This document shows positions 8,033 through 15,937 of a stretch of 45,865 bases of DNA, in pieces. The notes below the pieces were generated by a model. The model ran no database searches. It was given only the letters and a program-made list of their open reading frames with translations, and was not told the DNA's origin. Made by a program: the position numbers and the translations under genes. Origin of the DNA: a virus; the IMG/VR virus record IMGVR_UViG_3300021365_000031, positions 1 to 45,865 of that record; one strand, 5' to 3'. The first letter of the stretch is position 1. Every line of letters begins with the position of its first letter.

Positions 8033-8198
8033 CTAGATTATCCTTTAATTCACGCACACGATGGCCTAACCAACCAATTGCTGTGCTAATATGTCCTGTA
8101 TCGTGTGGAAGTAATTGACTTTTTGCATAGGCAATTTCATCTTCTAGTGCAAAAATGCGTTCCAGCTTTGCTTGTTTTGTTGCAGTCATTTCAGTCAC
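8025..8198 (-). CDS. Small coiled-coil-like protein, 57 aa
   Basis: The best start is the GTG at 8198: it overlaps the upstream stop as GTGA and has GGAGG 9 nt before it; a longer reading frame from 8243 would overlap the upstream gene by 49 nt. The product is helical (AKLERIFALEDEIAYAKSQL) with a second helix near the C terminus. No domain recognised. It is embedded in the glycan operon with overlaps on both sides, so it is likely expressed; its role is unknown. Confidence 0.65.
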   Translation of the reverse strand: MTEMTATKQAKLERIFALEDEIAYAKSQLLPHDTGHISTAIGWLGHRVRELKDNLDG

Positions 8199-8545
8199 TG
8201 TGGATACCCTCCGTTGCGTTTCACGTTCCATGCAATAGCACACTGTAGTCCGTGTTCTTTGTTATCATTCACCACAATACGCTCGCCGTGTGCCAAATCA
8301 AATAGTGCATAGTCGTATCGTAAATTGTTATCGTCTAGTATCTTTAGTGTTGTTTCTTTGAACTCTAATGCTCTGGCTGTGGTAATAACAATAACGTCAT
8401 CTTCGGGTATACTTGCCCACAGTTCCTGCACTCCAGGCAACAACTCATCATTGTGGTAAGGAGTAGCATTTACCTTGACCACTGTGCCGTCCATGTCAAA
8501 AAACCAAGTATGGTTCAGGTTGTCGCTGAGTTCAAATGGTATCAT
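8195..8545 (-). CDS. HAD-family phosphatase
   Basis: A 116-aa protein with the HAD motif I WFFDMDGTVV (nucleophile Asp17, acid/base Asp19), motif II IVITTAR (Thr55/Thr56 region) and a late VNDNKEHG that supplies an Asp. It is short, like capless HAD enzymes of capsule biosynthesis. It overlaps the upstream nucleotidyltransferase-kinase gene by ATGA, implying translational coupling. Probable role: removing a phosphate from a sugar or polyol intermediate of the cluster; the exact substrate cannot be read from sequence. Confidence 0.85.
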   Translation of the reverse strand: MIPFELSDNLNHTWFFDMDGTVVKVNATPYHNDELLPGVQELWASIPEDDVIVITTARALEFKETTLKILDDNNLRYDYALFDLAHGERIVVNDNKEHGLQCAIAWNVKRNGGYPQ

Positions 8546-10065
8546 TTTATTCTTTTAATTCCTCTGTTTAACCAATACAGTCCGTAATAGTAACTGCCAA
8601 TTACACTATCGATATCGTCTTTGGCGTAGCCACTGAGTGCTAACCATATTAATCCGTGTAGCAATTCAATGTTGCCCATTTGCTCTGGTAACAATTCTTC
8701 AAATACCTGTTGTGCTACGTTGGCTGTCGATGGCGGCGCCATGATAATTTCACAGGTATCGTTGTCAATGTGCAGTTTAAACTTGCGTCTGTTAAAGCTA
8801 TCGTAGCCTCCGACTGCACTGTAGTATACTTTAGCAAAGTCATAAACTGGGTCACCATACACACCAGGCTTATCAAAATAGCCTCTTGGATCAATAAACC
8901 AGGCTTTGAGATTGTGATCAATTATGGTATTTGAAAATGTAGGATCACCGTGTATGGGCGTGAACCATTCAGGCTGCAATGCTTCTGCGATATCGTCCCA
9001 CACATAGGTGTATTGGCTGTGAAAGTAATTGATACACTTTACTCCATTGACTGTGAAACTTTGTTTTTCAAATCCTGGAATAATTCTACTGACACTGTTT
9101 ACTCTGCTTTGTGTTTTGTTGATATACACATTTTGCACTTGTTCTTCAATGCTGGGTTTTTTGTCTCTAGTATGTAAGTCTTGCAGTGTATAAATGATGT
9201 CAGCTAGTATACTGCGCTGTTCACGTTCCGATAGATTGTCAATATCCCACACATGCTTGCCATGTACGCGACTCATTGTAAGTTGCTCGGCATCTTTGTT
9301 TATTACAGGTATACGATTGAATCCAAGATCTCCAACAGTTTTATACCATTGCTTTTCTTGCGTTATTAAATGTGCATAGTCCAGATCAATTGCTTCTTTG
9401 ACCACAACTGACTCGCGTATGTCAACTCTGTTAAAAAATCTACAAAAACCCAGTTTGCTATTGTTGTCTTCAATTGTGCCAAAGTCGCCTAGTTCTTCTA
9501 GTGCATTTGCCGGAACTGTTCTAAAGTCTGTAACATTTTGACTAAACCATTTAACAAACTCGCCACTGTGCGGAGGTGTTGGAAATTGACTACGTTCAGC
9601 AAAATAAAATATACCCGGCACGCCGCCAGTTTCGCTTGGCACTTCTTCAAGTCCATTCTGTTGCACGCTCCACCGACAAGTAAATGCGTCAGTTATGTAT
9701 ACAATAGGTTTGTTGGTGTGTTCAGGAAATTCAGCAAGATCGTTAATAATCAAATCGCTCCAGGTAAGCAACACTGGTTCGTTTGCAGGTACCATAGCCA
9801 GTGCTGTGTCTATACCCGAGCAAGTGCCTTTTTGATCTGTATGTATCAATTCATACTTTGCTTCAGGAGGATCAACTTGTAAATAGTTTTGCAACTGCTC
9901 ATACAAGTAATCGCCAATGATCATAAAACGTGCATCTGGAAACTTGTCAAACAAATGATACAGCAAAGGTTTTCCATGCACACTGACCAAGCACTTAGGC
10001 TTGTTCCATGTGTGATGGCGTAGCCTACTGCCACGACCTCCTGCTTGTACTATAACGTTTAGCAT
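8542..10065 (-). CDS. Sugar/choline-phosphate nucleotidyltransferase fused to APH-type kinase
   Basis: A 507-aa bifunctional protein. Residues 1-230 form a nucleotidyltransferase: VQAGGRGSRLRHHTWNKPK (7-24) is the NTP-binding signature and TWSDLI supplies the catalytic Asp. Residues 250-507 form an aminoglycoside/choline-kinase-like domain: IHGDPTFSNTI (Asp374, Asn379) is the catalytic loop and WFIDPRG the metal-binding Asp. The pairing resembles choline kinase LicA plus cytidylyltransferase LicC, or the enzymes that make CDP-activated capsule substituents. It probably phosphorylates and then NDP-activates a small alcohol or sugar. Linked to the HAD gene by ATGA. Confidence 0.85.
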   Translation of the reverse strand: MLNVIVQAGGRGSRLRHHTWNKPKCLVSVHGKPLLYHLFDKFPDARFMIIGDYLYEQLQNYLQVDPPEAKYELIHTDQKGTCSGIDTALAMVPANEPVLLTWSDLIINDLAEFPEHTNKPIVYITDAFTCRWSVQQNGLEEVPSETGGVPGIFYFAERSQFPTPPHSGEFVKWFSQNVTDFRTVPANALEELGDFGTIEDNNSKLGFCRFFNRVDIRESVVVKEAIDLDYAHLITQEKQWYKTVGDLGFNRIPVINKDAEQLTMSRVHGKHVWDIDNLSEREQRSILADIIYTLQDLHTRDKKPSIEEQVQNVYINKTQSRVNSVSRIIPGFEKQSFTVNGVKCINYFHSQYTYVWDDIAEALQPEWFTPIHGDPTFSNTIIDHNLKAWFIDPRGYFDKPGVYGDPVYDFAKVYYSAVGGYDSFNRRKFKLHIDNDTCEIIMAPPSTANVAQQVFEELLPEQMGNIELLHGLIWLALSGYAKDDIDSVIGSYYYGLYWLNRGIKRIK

Positions 10066-10071
10066 ACTGTA

Positions 10072-10263
10072 TTAGTCATTGTTAGAATCTGCTATTAGAC
10101 TTTTGCGGCCTTCGATGCCTATTTGTGCATCCAAAATTGTTTTAACTTTCATAAGCATTGCACATGCCATCATCAGAACATCTTCTCGATCATCGCACAT
10201 CATAATTTGTTGATCAATTGGTCGGCAAAGTTCCGCCATTCTTTCTTTTACGGTTTTACTCAT
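10072..10263 (-). CDS. Small conserved-type phage protein, 63 aa
   Basis: Start chosen at the ATG giving MSKTVKERM, with GGGAG just upstream; the in-frame ATG 12 nt earlier overlaps the previous gene. The protein has MAELCRPIDQQIMMCDDRED and a Met-rich helix. I believe similar short proteins occur in marine T4-like phages, but no function is known to me. It sits between two glycan genes and may only share the transcript. Confidence 0.7.
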   Translation of the reverse strand: MSKTVKERMAELCRPIDQQIMMCDDREDVLMMACAMLMKVKTILDAQIGIEGRKSLIADSNND

Positions 10264-10275
10264 GTTTTCTCCCAT

Positions 10276-10992
10276 TTAGATACTGACAATTCTTTCTGGT
10301 AGTGGAATATCCCAAAGTTTTCCTTTGTTCCAGTAATATACTCCATTGGGCATTTCTGGATAGTTGTTGTACACATGCTGAAAGCACATGCCCGAAAACA
10401 CAAAGCTCTCAAGTTTCCAAGCGCCGCGCTCTCGCATGCAATGGAAAGCCGCGTCAATGTTGCGAGGAAACATAAAATCAGCCATTTCTGCACCCTTAAC
10501 CTGTGTAAGTTCTTGCCAGGGTAAATCACTGCGAAACAAGGCTACTCCAAAAGTCCAGCCTGTGTTGTGTGTGCTGTAAAAGTCTAAACTGAATCCGTCT
10601 AGCTTGTTTTCTGCAAGGTGACGTTCTGCACTGCGAAACTTTTCATCTAGTGCTGCCCATCTGTGTGTTAAGAACTGTGTGTCATCGGCATCAATCATCC
10701 AAAATGCATCAGTGCGCCCGCTTGCAATCTCAAAACCTGTTATGTTAGCACATGCCATATTGCGTTTTGCACCTTTAAGTTCCCGCAGGCTGGGCATTAT
10801 AGAGTCTCTAATGCTGGCGATTAATTTTGCATCTGGATAATCCAACATGCATGTTTTAAGCATGTCAGTTTCATCTCTGTCACATAATATATAAGTTTCG
10901 TGATTCTTAAACAGTTCAAGCCAGAATCGCAAACAATGAATACCGTGTGCATCCATCCTGTCAATTTTTAAAAATGCACTAACACTGCCCAT
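10276..10992 (-). CDS. Glycosyltransferase-like protein with DADD motif
   Basis: A 238-aa protein. AFWMIDADDTQFLTH (Asp101-Asp104) resembles the DxD metal site of GT-A glycosyltransferases, preceded by a segment (YILCDRDETDML) typical of the nucleotide-binding half. Unlike most GT2 enzymes it has no obvious N-terminal VSVIIP-type strand, so the fold assignment is tentative. Its start codon lies immediately after the stop of the methyltransferase gene (TAAATG), indicating coupling. Probable role in the glycan pathway; donor and acceptor unknown. Confidence 0.65.
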   Translation of the reverse strand: MGSVSAFLKIDRMDAHGIHCLRFWLELFKNHETYILCDRDETDMLKTCMLDYPDAKLIASIRDSIMPSLRELKGAKRNMACANITGFEIASGRTDAFWMIDADDTQFLTHRWAALDEKFRSAERHLAENKLDGFSLDFYSTHNTGWTFGVALFRSDLPWQELTQVKGAEMADFMFPRNIDAAFHCMRERGAWKLESFVFSGMCFQHVYNNYPEMPNGVYYWNKGKLWDIPLPERIVSI

Positions 10993-11751
10993 TTAATGTT
11001 GCTCCATAATCATGATATTTTTGTCCAACCACGGAAGTATTAGATCACGTTGTCTCAGCTTTCCGTATTTGGTAATACCATCCACTGCACATTGCGGTAA
11101 CAATTCAGTTTCTTCTATAAGATTATACAAGTTAACTTGTTGAGGATTCATTGGTTCGATGTTGCTCTTGTACACAATTGCATACAGCCACGGATCTCCA
11201 GGCGTTTTCTTAAAAAATCCATCACGACAATCCCAGCCACTAACAGCCAGCATATAGATTAACTGTGGCATTGTGTAATGATATTTGTGACCCAAGGCTA
11301 GGTTGTATTCTTGAATGTGATATTCTGTGTTAACAGTTTGCGGCACTGCCAGTACTAACATAGCATCCTTGTTTGCAATATGCCACCAATTCGACAATGC
11401 TTGGTATGGATTTAACAAATACTGCAATTGATCGTAGCAATATACTATATCAAATGATTTTTTTACACGGTTTAGAGATTCAATGTTGTGATTTTGGTAT
11501 GATATACTATTGTGACTACTATTAAGTCTTTTAAATGTATTAACACCAACGCATTTAATGCCTAACGGAGTTTTTGCTTCATCTCTTGTGGTAGCACTTG
11601 CCCACCACAGCATATCAGTTGCTTCAACATCGCAGCCAAGATCAATAACATGCCCAACACTGTCCATGAAATCGTCATACTCATACATATAACTTAGTAC
11701 GTTTTGAAAACTGTGTTCGTGTTTTTCTTGTGGACTACTGAATGAGCTCAA
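10993..11751 (-). CDS. Class I SAM-dependent methyltransferase
   Basis: A 252-aa protein starting at TTG (AAGGA 8 nt upstream; no closer ATG). HVIDLGCDVEATDML (about 34-48) is an altered motif I lacking the usual GxGxG. The segments FDIVYCYDQLQYLLNP and AMLVLAVP match the post-motif strands of the type-11 methyltransferase group. It is the first gene of the minus-strand glycan operon. The degenerate glycine motif means activity is not certain. Substrate unknown, presumably a glycan or its precursor. Confidence 0.7.
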   Translation of the reverse strand: MSSFSSPQEKHEHSFQNVLSYMYEYDDFMDSVGHVIDLGCDVEATDMLWWASATTRDEAKTPLGIKCVGVNTFKRLNSSHNSISYQNHNIESLNRVKKSFDIVYCYDQLQYLLNPYQALSNWWHIANKDAMLVLAVPQTVNTEYHIQEYNLALGHKYHYTMPQLIYMLAVSGWDCRDGFFKKTPGDPWLYAIVYKSNIEPMNPQQVNLYNLIEETELLPQCAVDGITKYGKLRQRDLILPWLDKNIMIMEQH

Positions 11752-11811
11752 CTTTGCTATCCTTATACACTTGCTTACTGTTATGTATGCCGTTTATAAA
11801 GAGAGAACAAA

Positions 11812-12264
11812 TTATACCTGGACGTCTTCCATGCCTGCTGTGCGCAACCGCACAATGTGACCCATTTGCCACTGCTTGGTGTCCAGACCTTTCATGATGC
11901 CAAGATACTTGTTGCGCAATAATGCAACTTCATTGATCAGCGTTTCAAAGTCGATAACTTCATCTTCGCCGTCAACATACTTTTCAGCATCGCGACTGTT
12001 TAACGCTCTAGCATATCCTTCCAAATACTTTTGAAAATGCTTGCGGCGTATCTTGCGCAACTGTATGTTCAAGAAGTTAAGTACTGCCTCAATCTCTTGC
12101 AGTTGATTAAAACGATGTTCAGTGAGTCCAGGTAACGCTTGAATGTTTTTTTCAATAAGTCCGCCAACACGACACTCGCGCTTTGCTTCTTCAAGTTCAG
12201 CTTCAAAGTGTGTAATAAAGCTAGGAATGTTGCCAAGATTACCTGTTACCTTGCTATACCACAT
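11812..12264 (-). CDS. Conserved T4-like marine phage protein
   Basis: A 150-aa protein starting at ATG (MWYSKVTGNL); a TTG 9 nt upstream overlaps the previous stop. It is largely helical, with ALNSRDAEKYVDGEDEV and NEVALLRNKYLGIMKGLD, patterns I recall from conserved proteins encoded near uvsX in marine T4-like phages. It lies in the same run as uvsX and gp32, so a recombination or replication accessory role (for example a UvsY-like mediator position) is possible, but no UvsY signature is clear. Function unknown. Confidence 0.75.
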   Translation of the reverse strand: MWYSKVTGNLGNIPSFITHFEAELEEAKRECRVGGLIEKNIQALPGLTEHRFNQLQEIEAVLNFLNIQLRKIRRKHFQKYLEGYARALNSRDAEKYVDGEDEVIDFETLINEVALLRNKYLGIMKGLDTKQWQMGHIVRLRTAGMEDVQV

Positions 12265-12269
12265 GTGTA

Positions 12270-12548
12270 TCAATACTCGTCATAATCAAACTCGCCATCG
12301 TCATTAAACTGATCAAGCAGTTCATCCTCTTCTTCCTCTTCAAGATCGTCTTCATCATGCTCTCCAACATAGGCACCAACTGCCATTTTTATAGCACCGT
12401 CCCATTTGAATGCTTCTCGTATTTCGTCAGCACTGTTTTGTTCCATTAGGGTTGCCACTACTGTATCGGCAGCTTCTCTAATGTCTCCATTTTCCAGTAT
12501 AAAAGTGCGGCAGTCTTTCCACACCATTGCAGCTATTTCTAATGACAC
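12270..12548 (-). CDS. Small acidic protein of the recombination block
   Basis: A 92-aa protein starting at GTG with AGGAGC upstream. The N-terminal 60 residues look helical; the C terminus is extremely acidic (about 65-92, mostly Asp and Glu). Acidic tails of this kind occur in proteins that contact ssDNA-binding proteins or mimic DNA, which fits the neighbouring uvsX and gp32, but this is inference only. It is followed closely by the 150-aa gene. No domain recognised. Confidence 0.7.
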   Translation of the reverse strand: MSLEIAAMVWKDCRTFILENGDIREAADTVVATLMEQNSADEIREAFKWDGAIKMAVGAYVGEHDEDDLEEEEEDELLDQFNDDGEFDYDEY

Positions 12549-12560
12549 GTTTTGTTGCTC

Positions 12561-13787
12561 CTATTCTACAAACAGTTCTGGGAAAATATTTTCCAGTTTT
12601 TTAATATTCTTGTCAGTTTCGTACCATTCAATGTACTCAAAGAAATCGTCGCGCAAGTCCTGATCAAACTTGCTATCATTGACTCCTACCAATAGGTCTT
12701 CATATGTGGTTTCGGTATTGTCAATGATGTTTCGATTAATTTCTATATCCTTTAACAAATCTTTCTTTATATGATCAGGCAGTGTTTTCATGCCTAGATA
12801 TACAGGATTGTTTACTATGTTAGTTCTCAACTTAATATTGTTATTTCTGCACCAGGTTGCAAGATCTCTAAATCCTAGCACTGTTGCTGTTTGGAACGTG
12901 TACAGTATTGACATATCTATTCGAGGGTTGCTTACAGCTTTGAGAACATGCTGTTCGACCTCTTGCCAATTACTTCCGTATCTAGCCCATTCTTGGACTT
13001 CTCCTATTCCTTCAAGACTAACACTGCATTGAACGTACTTGAAATCTCCAAGCGAATCGATAATCTCAGAAACATCTTTACTGGCATTGGTAACAAACAG
13101 CAAACTCAGTTTACTTTTAGTACTAGCGGGCAACTGGCGTAACTTATCTATCAAGAACTTATCTAAAAACGGCTCTCCGCCAAGAAACTTCAAAAACTTG
13201 ATATGCTTGTTGTTTTCCAAAATGTCATCCAAGTACTTGATATACTGTTTATTCTTGAATGTAAATGACTTGGCCCTTGTTAAGTATTCAGGATCCTCTT
13301 CTAGCACAGACTGTACAATAGGATGATCAAGATTAGCCATCCAGTTTGCATAAATCAACGAACTATCTTCAGGATGGCACATAACACAGGCATAGTTACA
13401 GGTATTGCCAACTTTGATATCTGCACTCAAAACCATATCACTGTTAAAGTCATCTTTGTTGTTAAAGTACACATCCATCCAATTTGCAGCGTTAATATCT
13501 TTTTGCAATGATATCAACTCATTGAGATCTTGTCTCAAACTGCGTATTCCGTTTTCTTCCTTGAGCCAACAGATTCGACAATGTTCTGATCTTACTCCGT
13601 TGGCCAAATCTTTTTTTAAATCTCGTATTGGCTGAGTATTTAGGTATTCCAATGAACTCATGTTTTGGCTAGGCATGTGTTCTGTTATTTCGGTAGATAT
13701 TGCACAACAAACTTCTTTACTCATGTCTTGCCCATTTTTAATCTGAAACCATGGAGCAACACAGAATGTGTTTTTGTTGTTATGCAT
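12561..13787 (-). CDS. Radical SAM protein with twitch-type C-terminal half
   Basis: A 408-aa protein whose ATG lies inside the last codons of uvsX (8-nt overlap); longer in-frame starts run deeper into uvsX. VGNTCNYACVMCHP gives the CxxxCxxC [4Fe-4S] motif (Cys130, 134, 137); LKFLGGEPFLD is the GGEP SAM-binding motif and CSVSLEGIG a later strand. Additional cysteines near the N terminus (CVAPW, VCCAI, CRICW) could bind a second cluster. Such proteins occur in marine phages. Reaction unknown; translational coupling to UvsX hints at co-expression. Confidence 0.85.
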   Translation of the reverse strand: MHNNKNTFCVAPWFQIKNGQDMSKEVCCAISTEITEHMPSQNMSSLEYLNTQPIRDLKKDLANGVRSEHCRICWLKEENGIRSLRQDLNELISLQKDINAANWMDVYFNNKDDFNSDMVLSADIKVGNTCNYACVMCHPEDSSLIYANWMANLDHPIVQSVLEEDPEYLTRAKSFTFKNKQYIKYLDDILENNKHIKFLKFLGGEPFLDKFLIDKLRQLPASTKSKLSLLFVTNASKDVSEIIDSLGDFKYVQCSVSLEGIGEVQEWARYGSNWQEVEQHVLKAVSNPRIDMSILYTFQTATVLGFRDLATWCRNNNIKLRTNIVNNPVYLGMKTLPDHIKKDLLKDIEINRNIIDNTETTYEDLLVGVNDSKFDQDLRDDFFEYIEWYETDKNIKKLENIFPELFVE

Positions 13788-14889
13788 TCTCGTGTAATAC
13801 CTCACCAGTTTCATCATCAATGATATCTTCATGCACATCAACAACTTCGTCTATACTTACCGTTTCGTCACCAATTTTAGCAAACTCCAGCATCAATTCG
13901 TCAAGGCAGCCATTTTCATTGCGTTCCCATGCTTTGCGGAACTGGATAATTTCGCTGCCATCAGATTTAATAAAGCTCAGTCTGTTGCCAGACTTTTTAA
14001 GCAAGTCTACACTTTCGGCAAGATCAACAAGCCCACTATATGGGTTCATGCCAGTTTCATAAGGAATCTTAACTTGTACACTTTCAAACGGTTTAGCATA
14101 GCGTGTTTTCATAACTTTACATGCTGCACGAATACCTTTTACTTGCGAAATCTTGTTGCCATCTTCATCCTCTTTGAGCTTGAGCTTGCGCATTGCAACC
14201 ACGATTGAACTTGCATAGATAAAGCCTTGTCCACCCGAGATCTTATCATCTGGATCAAACATATCTTGTGATGCATATGTGTGGTTGGTACACACCATAC
14301 CAACGTTGTAACTGCCAAACATGTTTACAGTATTACGCACCAATGCTGTTAGTGCTTTAGGCTTTCTGCCCAAATCACCTTTCATGTCACCTGATTCAAA
14401 CTGATTAACATCTGTTGGAGTAAGCATCATTCCTAAACTATCAATTACAAACAACACCTTAGGACGTTCGCCGTCGGCCATTGCTTTGTAGTCTTTCATG
14501 AATGTTGAAATTGTCTTTGCAACATCATCAATCATGCTCATTGCCAGTTTAAGCAATTTGCTATCGTCTGTGTCCACACCTAGTGCTTTTAGCCAGGCTT
14601 CATCAAGTGCGTTCTCAGTGTCAATAAGCACAACAAAGATGCCTTGTTCTTGTGCATGTTTAACAATGTTACCTGCGGCAAAATAACTTTTGCCTGCGCC
14701 AGATTCACCAGCAAACACTGTAACTTTACCCAGTGGACAACCTTTGTGGAAGTCTCCCGAAATAAGATAGTTTAGTGCATAGTTGCCTGTGCTAATCCAG
14801 TCTGTTGGATCGTTAAAGCCAATTGACAATCCGTCAATGCTTTTTGTGATGTCCTTGCGGAACTTGCTTACGTCAAATGGTTTTGCCAC
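13780..14889 (-). CDS. uvsX: UvsX RecA-like recombinase
   Basis: A 369-aa protein starting at GTG with AAGGAG 6 nt upstream. Walker A GESGAGKS (61-68) and Walker B KVLFVIDSLG (Asp150) match the RecA/UvsX ATPase core, and the DNA-binding loop region reads KISGGQGFIYASSIVV. The C terminus is acidic. UvsX forms filaments on ssDNA, assisted by gp32, for recombination-dependent replication and repair in T4. The gene has its own consensus sigma70 promoter inside the 3' end of the preceding gene, so it is expressed early or middle. Length is close to T4 UvsX (about 390 aa). Confidence 0.97.
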   Translation of the reverse strand: MAKPFDVSKFRKDITKSIDGLSIGFNDPTDWISTGNYALNYLISGDFHKGCPLGKVTVFAGESGAGKSYFAAGNIVKHAQEQGIFVVLIDTENALDEAWLKALGVDTDDSKLLKLAMSMIDDVAKTISTFMKDYKAMADGERPKVLFVIDSLGMMLTPTDVNQFESGDMKGDLGRKPKALTALVRNTVNMFGSYNVGMVCTNHTYASQDMFDPDDKISGGQGFIYASSIVVAMRKLKLKEDEDGNKISQVKGIRAACKVMKTRYAKPFESVQVKIPYETGMNPYSGLVDLAESVDLLKKSGNRLSFIKSDGSEIIQFRKAWERNENGCLDELMLEFAKIGDETVSIDEVVDVHEDIIDDETGEVLHENA

Positions 14890-14915
14890 TGTATTCTCCT
14901 TGCTGATATGTGTTT

Positions 14916-14944
14916 ATTATACTATGTTTCACTTGTATTGTCAA
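14916..14944 (-). promoter_or_regulatory. Consensus sigma70 promoter for uvsX
   Basis: Minus strand: TTGACA (14939-14944), 17-nt spacer, TATAAT (14916-14921), both perfect consensus hexamers. It lies within the last codons of the 14922-15875 gene and about 27 nt before the uvsX start. Confidence 0.85.
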
Positions 14945-15875
14945 GTTGTTGTAACTTTCTTAGGTAATCATTGCTGAAATAATGATTGTAATTGTATTCA
15001 ACTGTATCGGACTCTAACAAATACAAATCGTACCACTCGTAGGGTGTAAGTTTACTAAACTTACTGATCATAGTCATTAGCTCTATCAATCGTTCAACAG
15101 GATTAACAACTGTGTCAAACCTGTAATCAAACAACTTGGTATATAATTTAAACCCAAGATATTTTTCTATGTACTCATGCCATCCAGGTTGTGCATAAGC
15201 CAAAAACAAACCTCTAGTTACTATGCTATATAGTGCTTTTTCAGTAACAAACGGATAATAGCTAGTGGGCATTGTTTCGCTTACTATGTTTACAAAACTT
15301 TCAGTAAGTTTGTTTTCTAAATTGTATATGTTCTTGTCATGTTCATAGCGCACATGCCCAAAACTATATTGTTGTTGATTGAATAGATCTGTACAATCAA
15401 AAAACTTGTTGTAAAAGTTAATATTTTCTACATAATTTTCAATGTGCCCTTCAAGTTCAGTGCCAGTTTGCCCAAAGTTCTTGCTACAATACGATTGGTC
15501 AAAGTAACCAAATTTCTGCAATGCACTTGCTAATAGTTGTCTACCAACATGATTACTGCCATTGAAACTGCAAACAAAGTTACGATAATTCACAGCCGGA
15601 TGTACTCGGTATCCTGTGAGCTTATGAACATGATTGCCCGATGCCCAAAGTTCACAATTAAATTTTAAATCTAAATTGGCATAATTGTCACGAATTTGTT
15701 GATCAACAATATACTCTACATTAACTGTTATGTTGCGGTTGGTTTTTGCTAACTCAGTTAGATCCAAACTTTTACCAGTTAAGTCAAATCCGCCCAAGTG
15801 ATCAGGAAGACTAATCACTGATGGCAACTGATTGATATCATCGTTGCGCAAGTCAAATTTTGCGGGTATAGACAT
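14922..15875 (-). CDS. Putative transferase-like phage protein
   Basis: A 317-aa protein with AAGG about 9 nt before its ATG. The segment FVTEKALYSIVTRGLFLAY followed by a Gly-Phe pair and an aspartate-rich stretch resembles the conserved block of family-10-like (fucosyltransferase-type) phage proteins, in which a Glu-Lys pair contacts the nucleotide sugar. No N-terminal DxD is clear, so the assignment is weak. It lies between gp32 and uvsX, an odd place for a glycan enzyme. Otherwise an unknown protein. Confidence 0.6.
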   Translation of the reverse strand: MSIPAKFDLRNDDINQLPSVISLPDHLGGFDLTGKSLDLTELAKTNRNITVNVEYIVDQQIRDNYANLDLKFNCELWASGNHVHKLTGYRVHPAVNYRNFVCSFNGSNHVGRQLLASALQKFGYFDQSYCSKNFGQTGTELEGHIENYVENINFYNKFFDCTDLFNQQQYSFGHVRYEHDKNIYNLENKLTESFVNIVSETMPTSYYPFVTEKALYSIVTRGLFLAYAQPGWHEYIEKYLGFKLYTKLFDYRFDTVVNPVERLIELMTMISKFSKLTPYEWYDLYLLESDTVEYNYNHYFSNDYLRKLQQLDNTSET

Positions 15876-15901
15876 AGCGGTTTACCTTGAAAGGACGATG
15901 A

Positions 15902-15928
15902 GGGCAAGGAAAAAGGAAAACCTTGCCC
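15902..15928 (-). other. Stem-loop downstream of gp32
   Basis: Perfect 8-bp stem GGGCAAGG/CCTTGCCC (15902-15909 with 15921-15928) around an 11-nt pyrimidine-rich loop on the minus-strand transcript. It follows the gp32 stop closely and is not followed by a T run, so it looks more like an mRNA-stabilising or processing hairpin, or a partial attenuator, than a simple terminator. Confidence 0.6.
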
Positions 15929-15937
15929 CCTTTGCCG

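Noticed and set aside
11787-11803. TTATAAAC upstream of the glycan operon as a late promoter
   Set aside because: Poor match to TAAATA compared with the other boxes; the operon's promoter remains unidentified.
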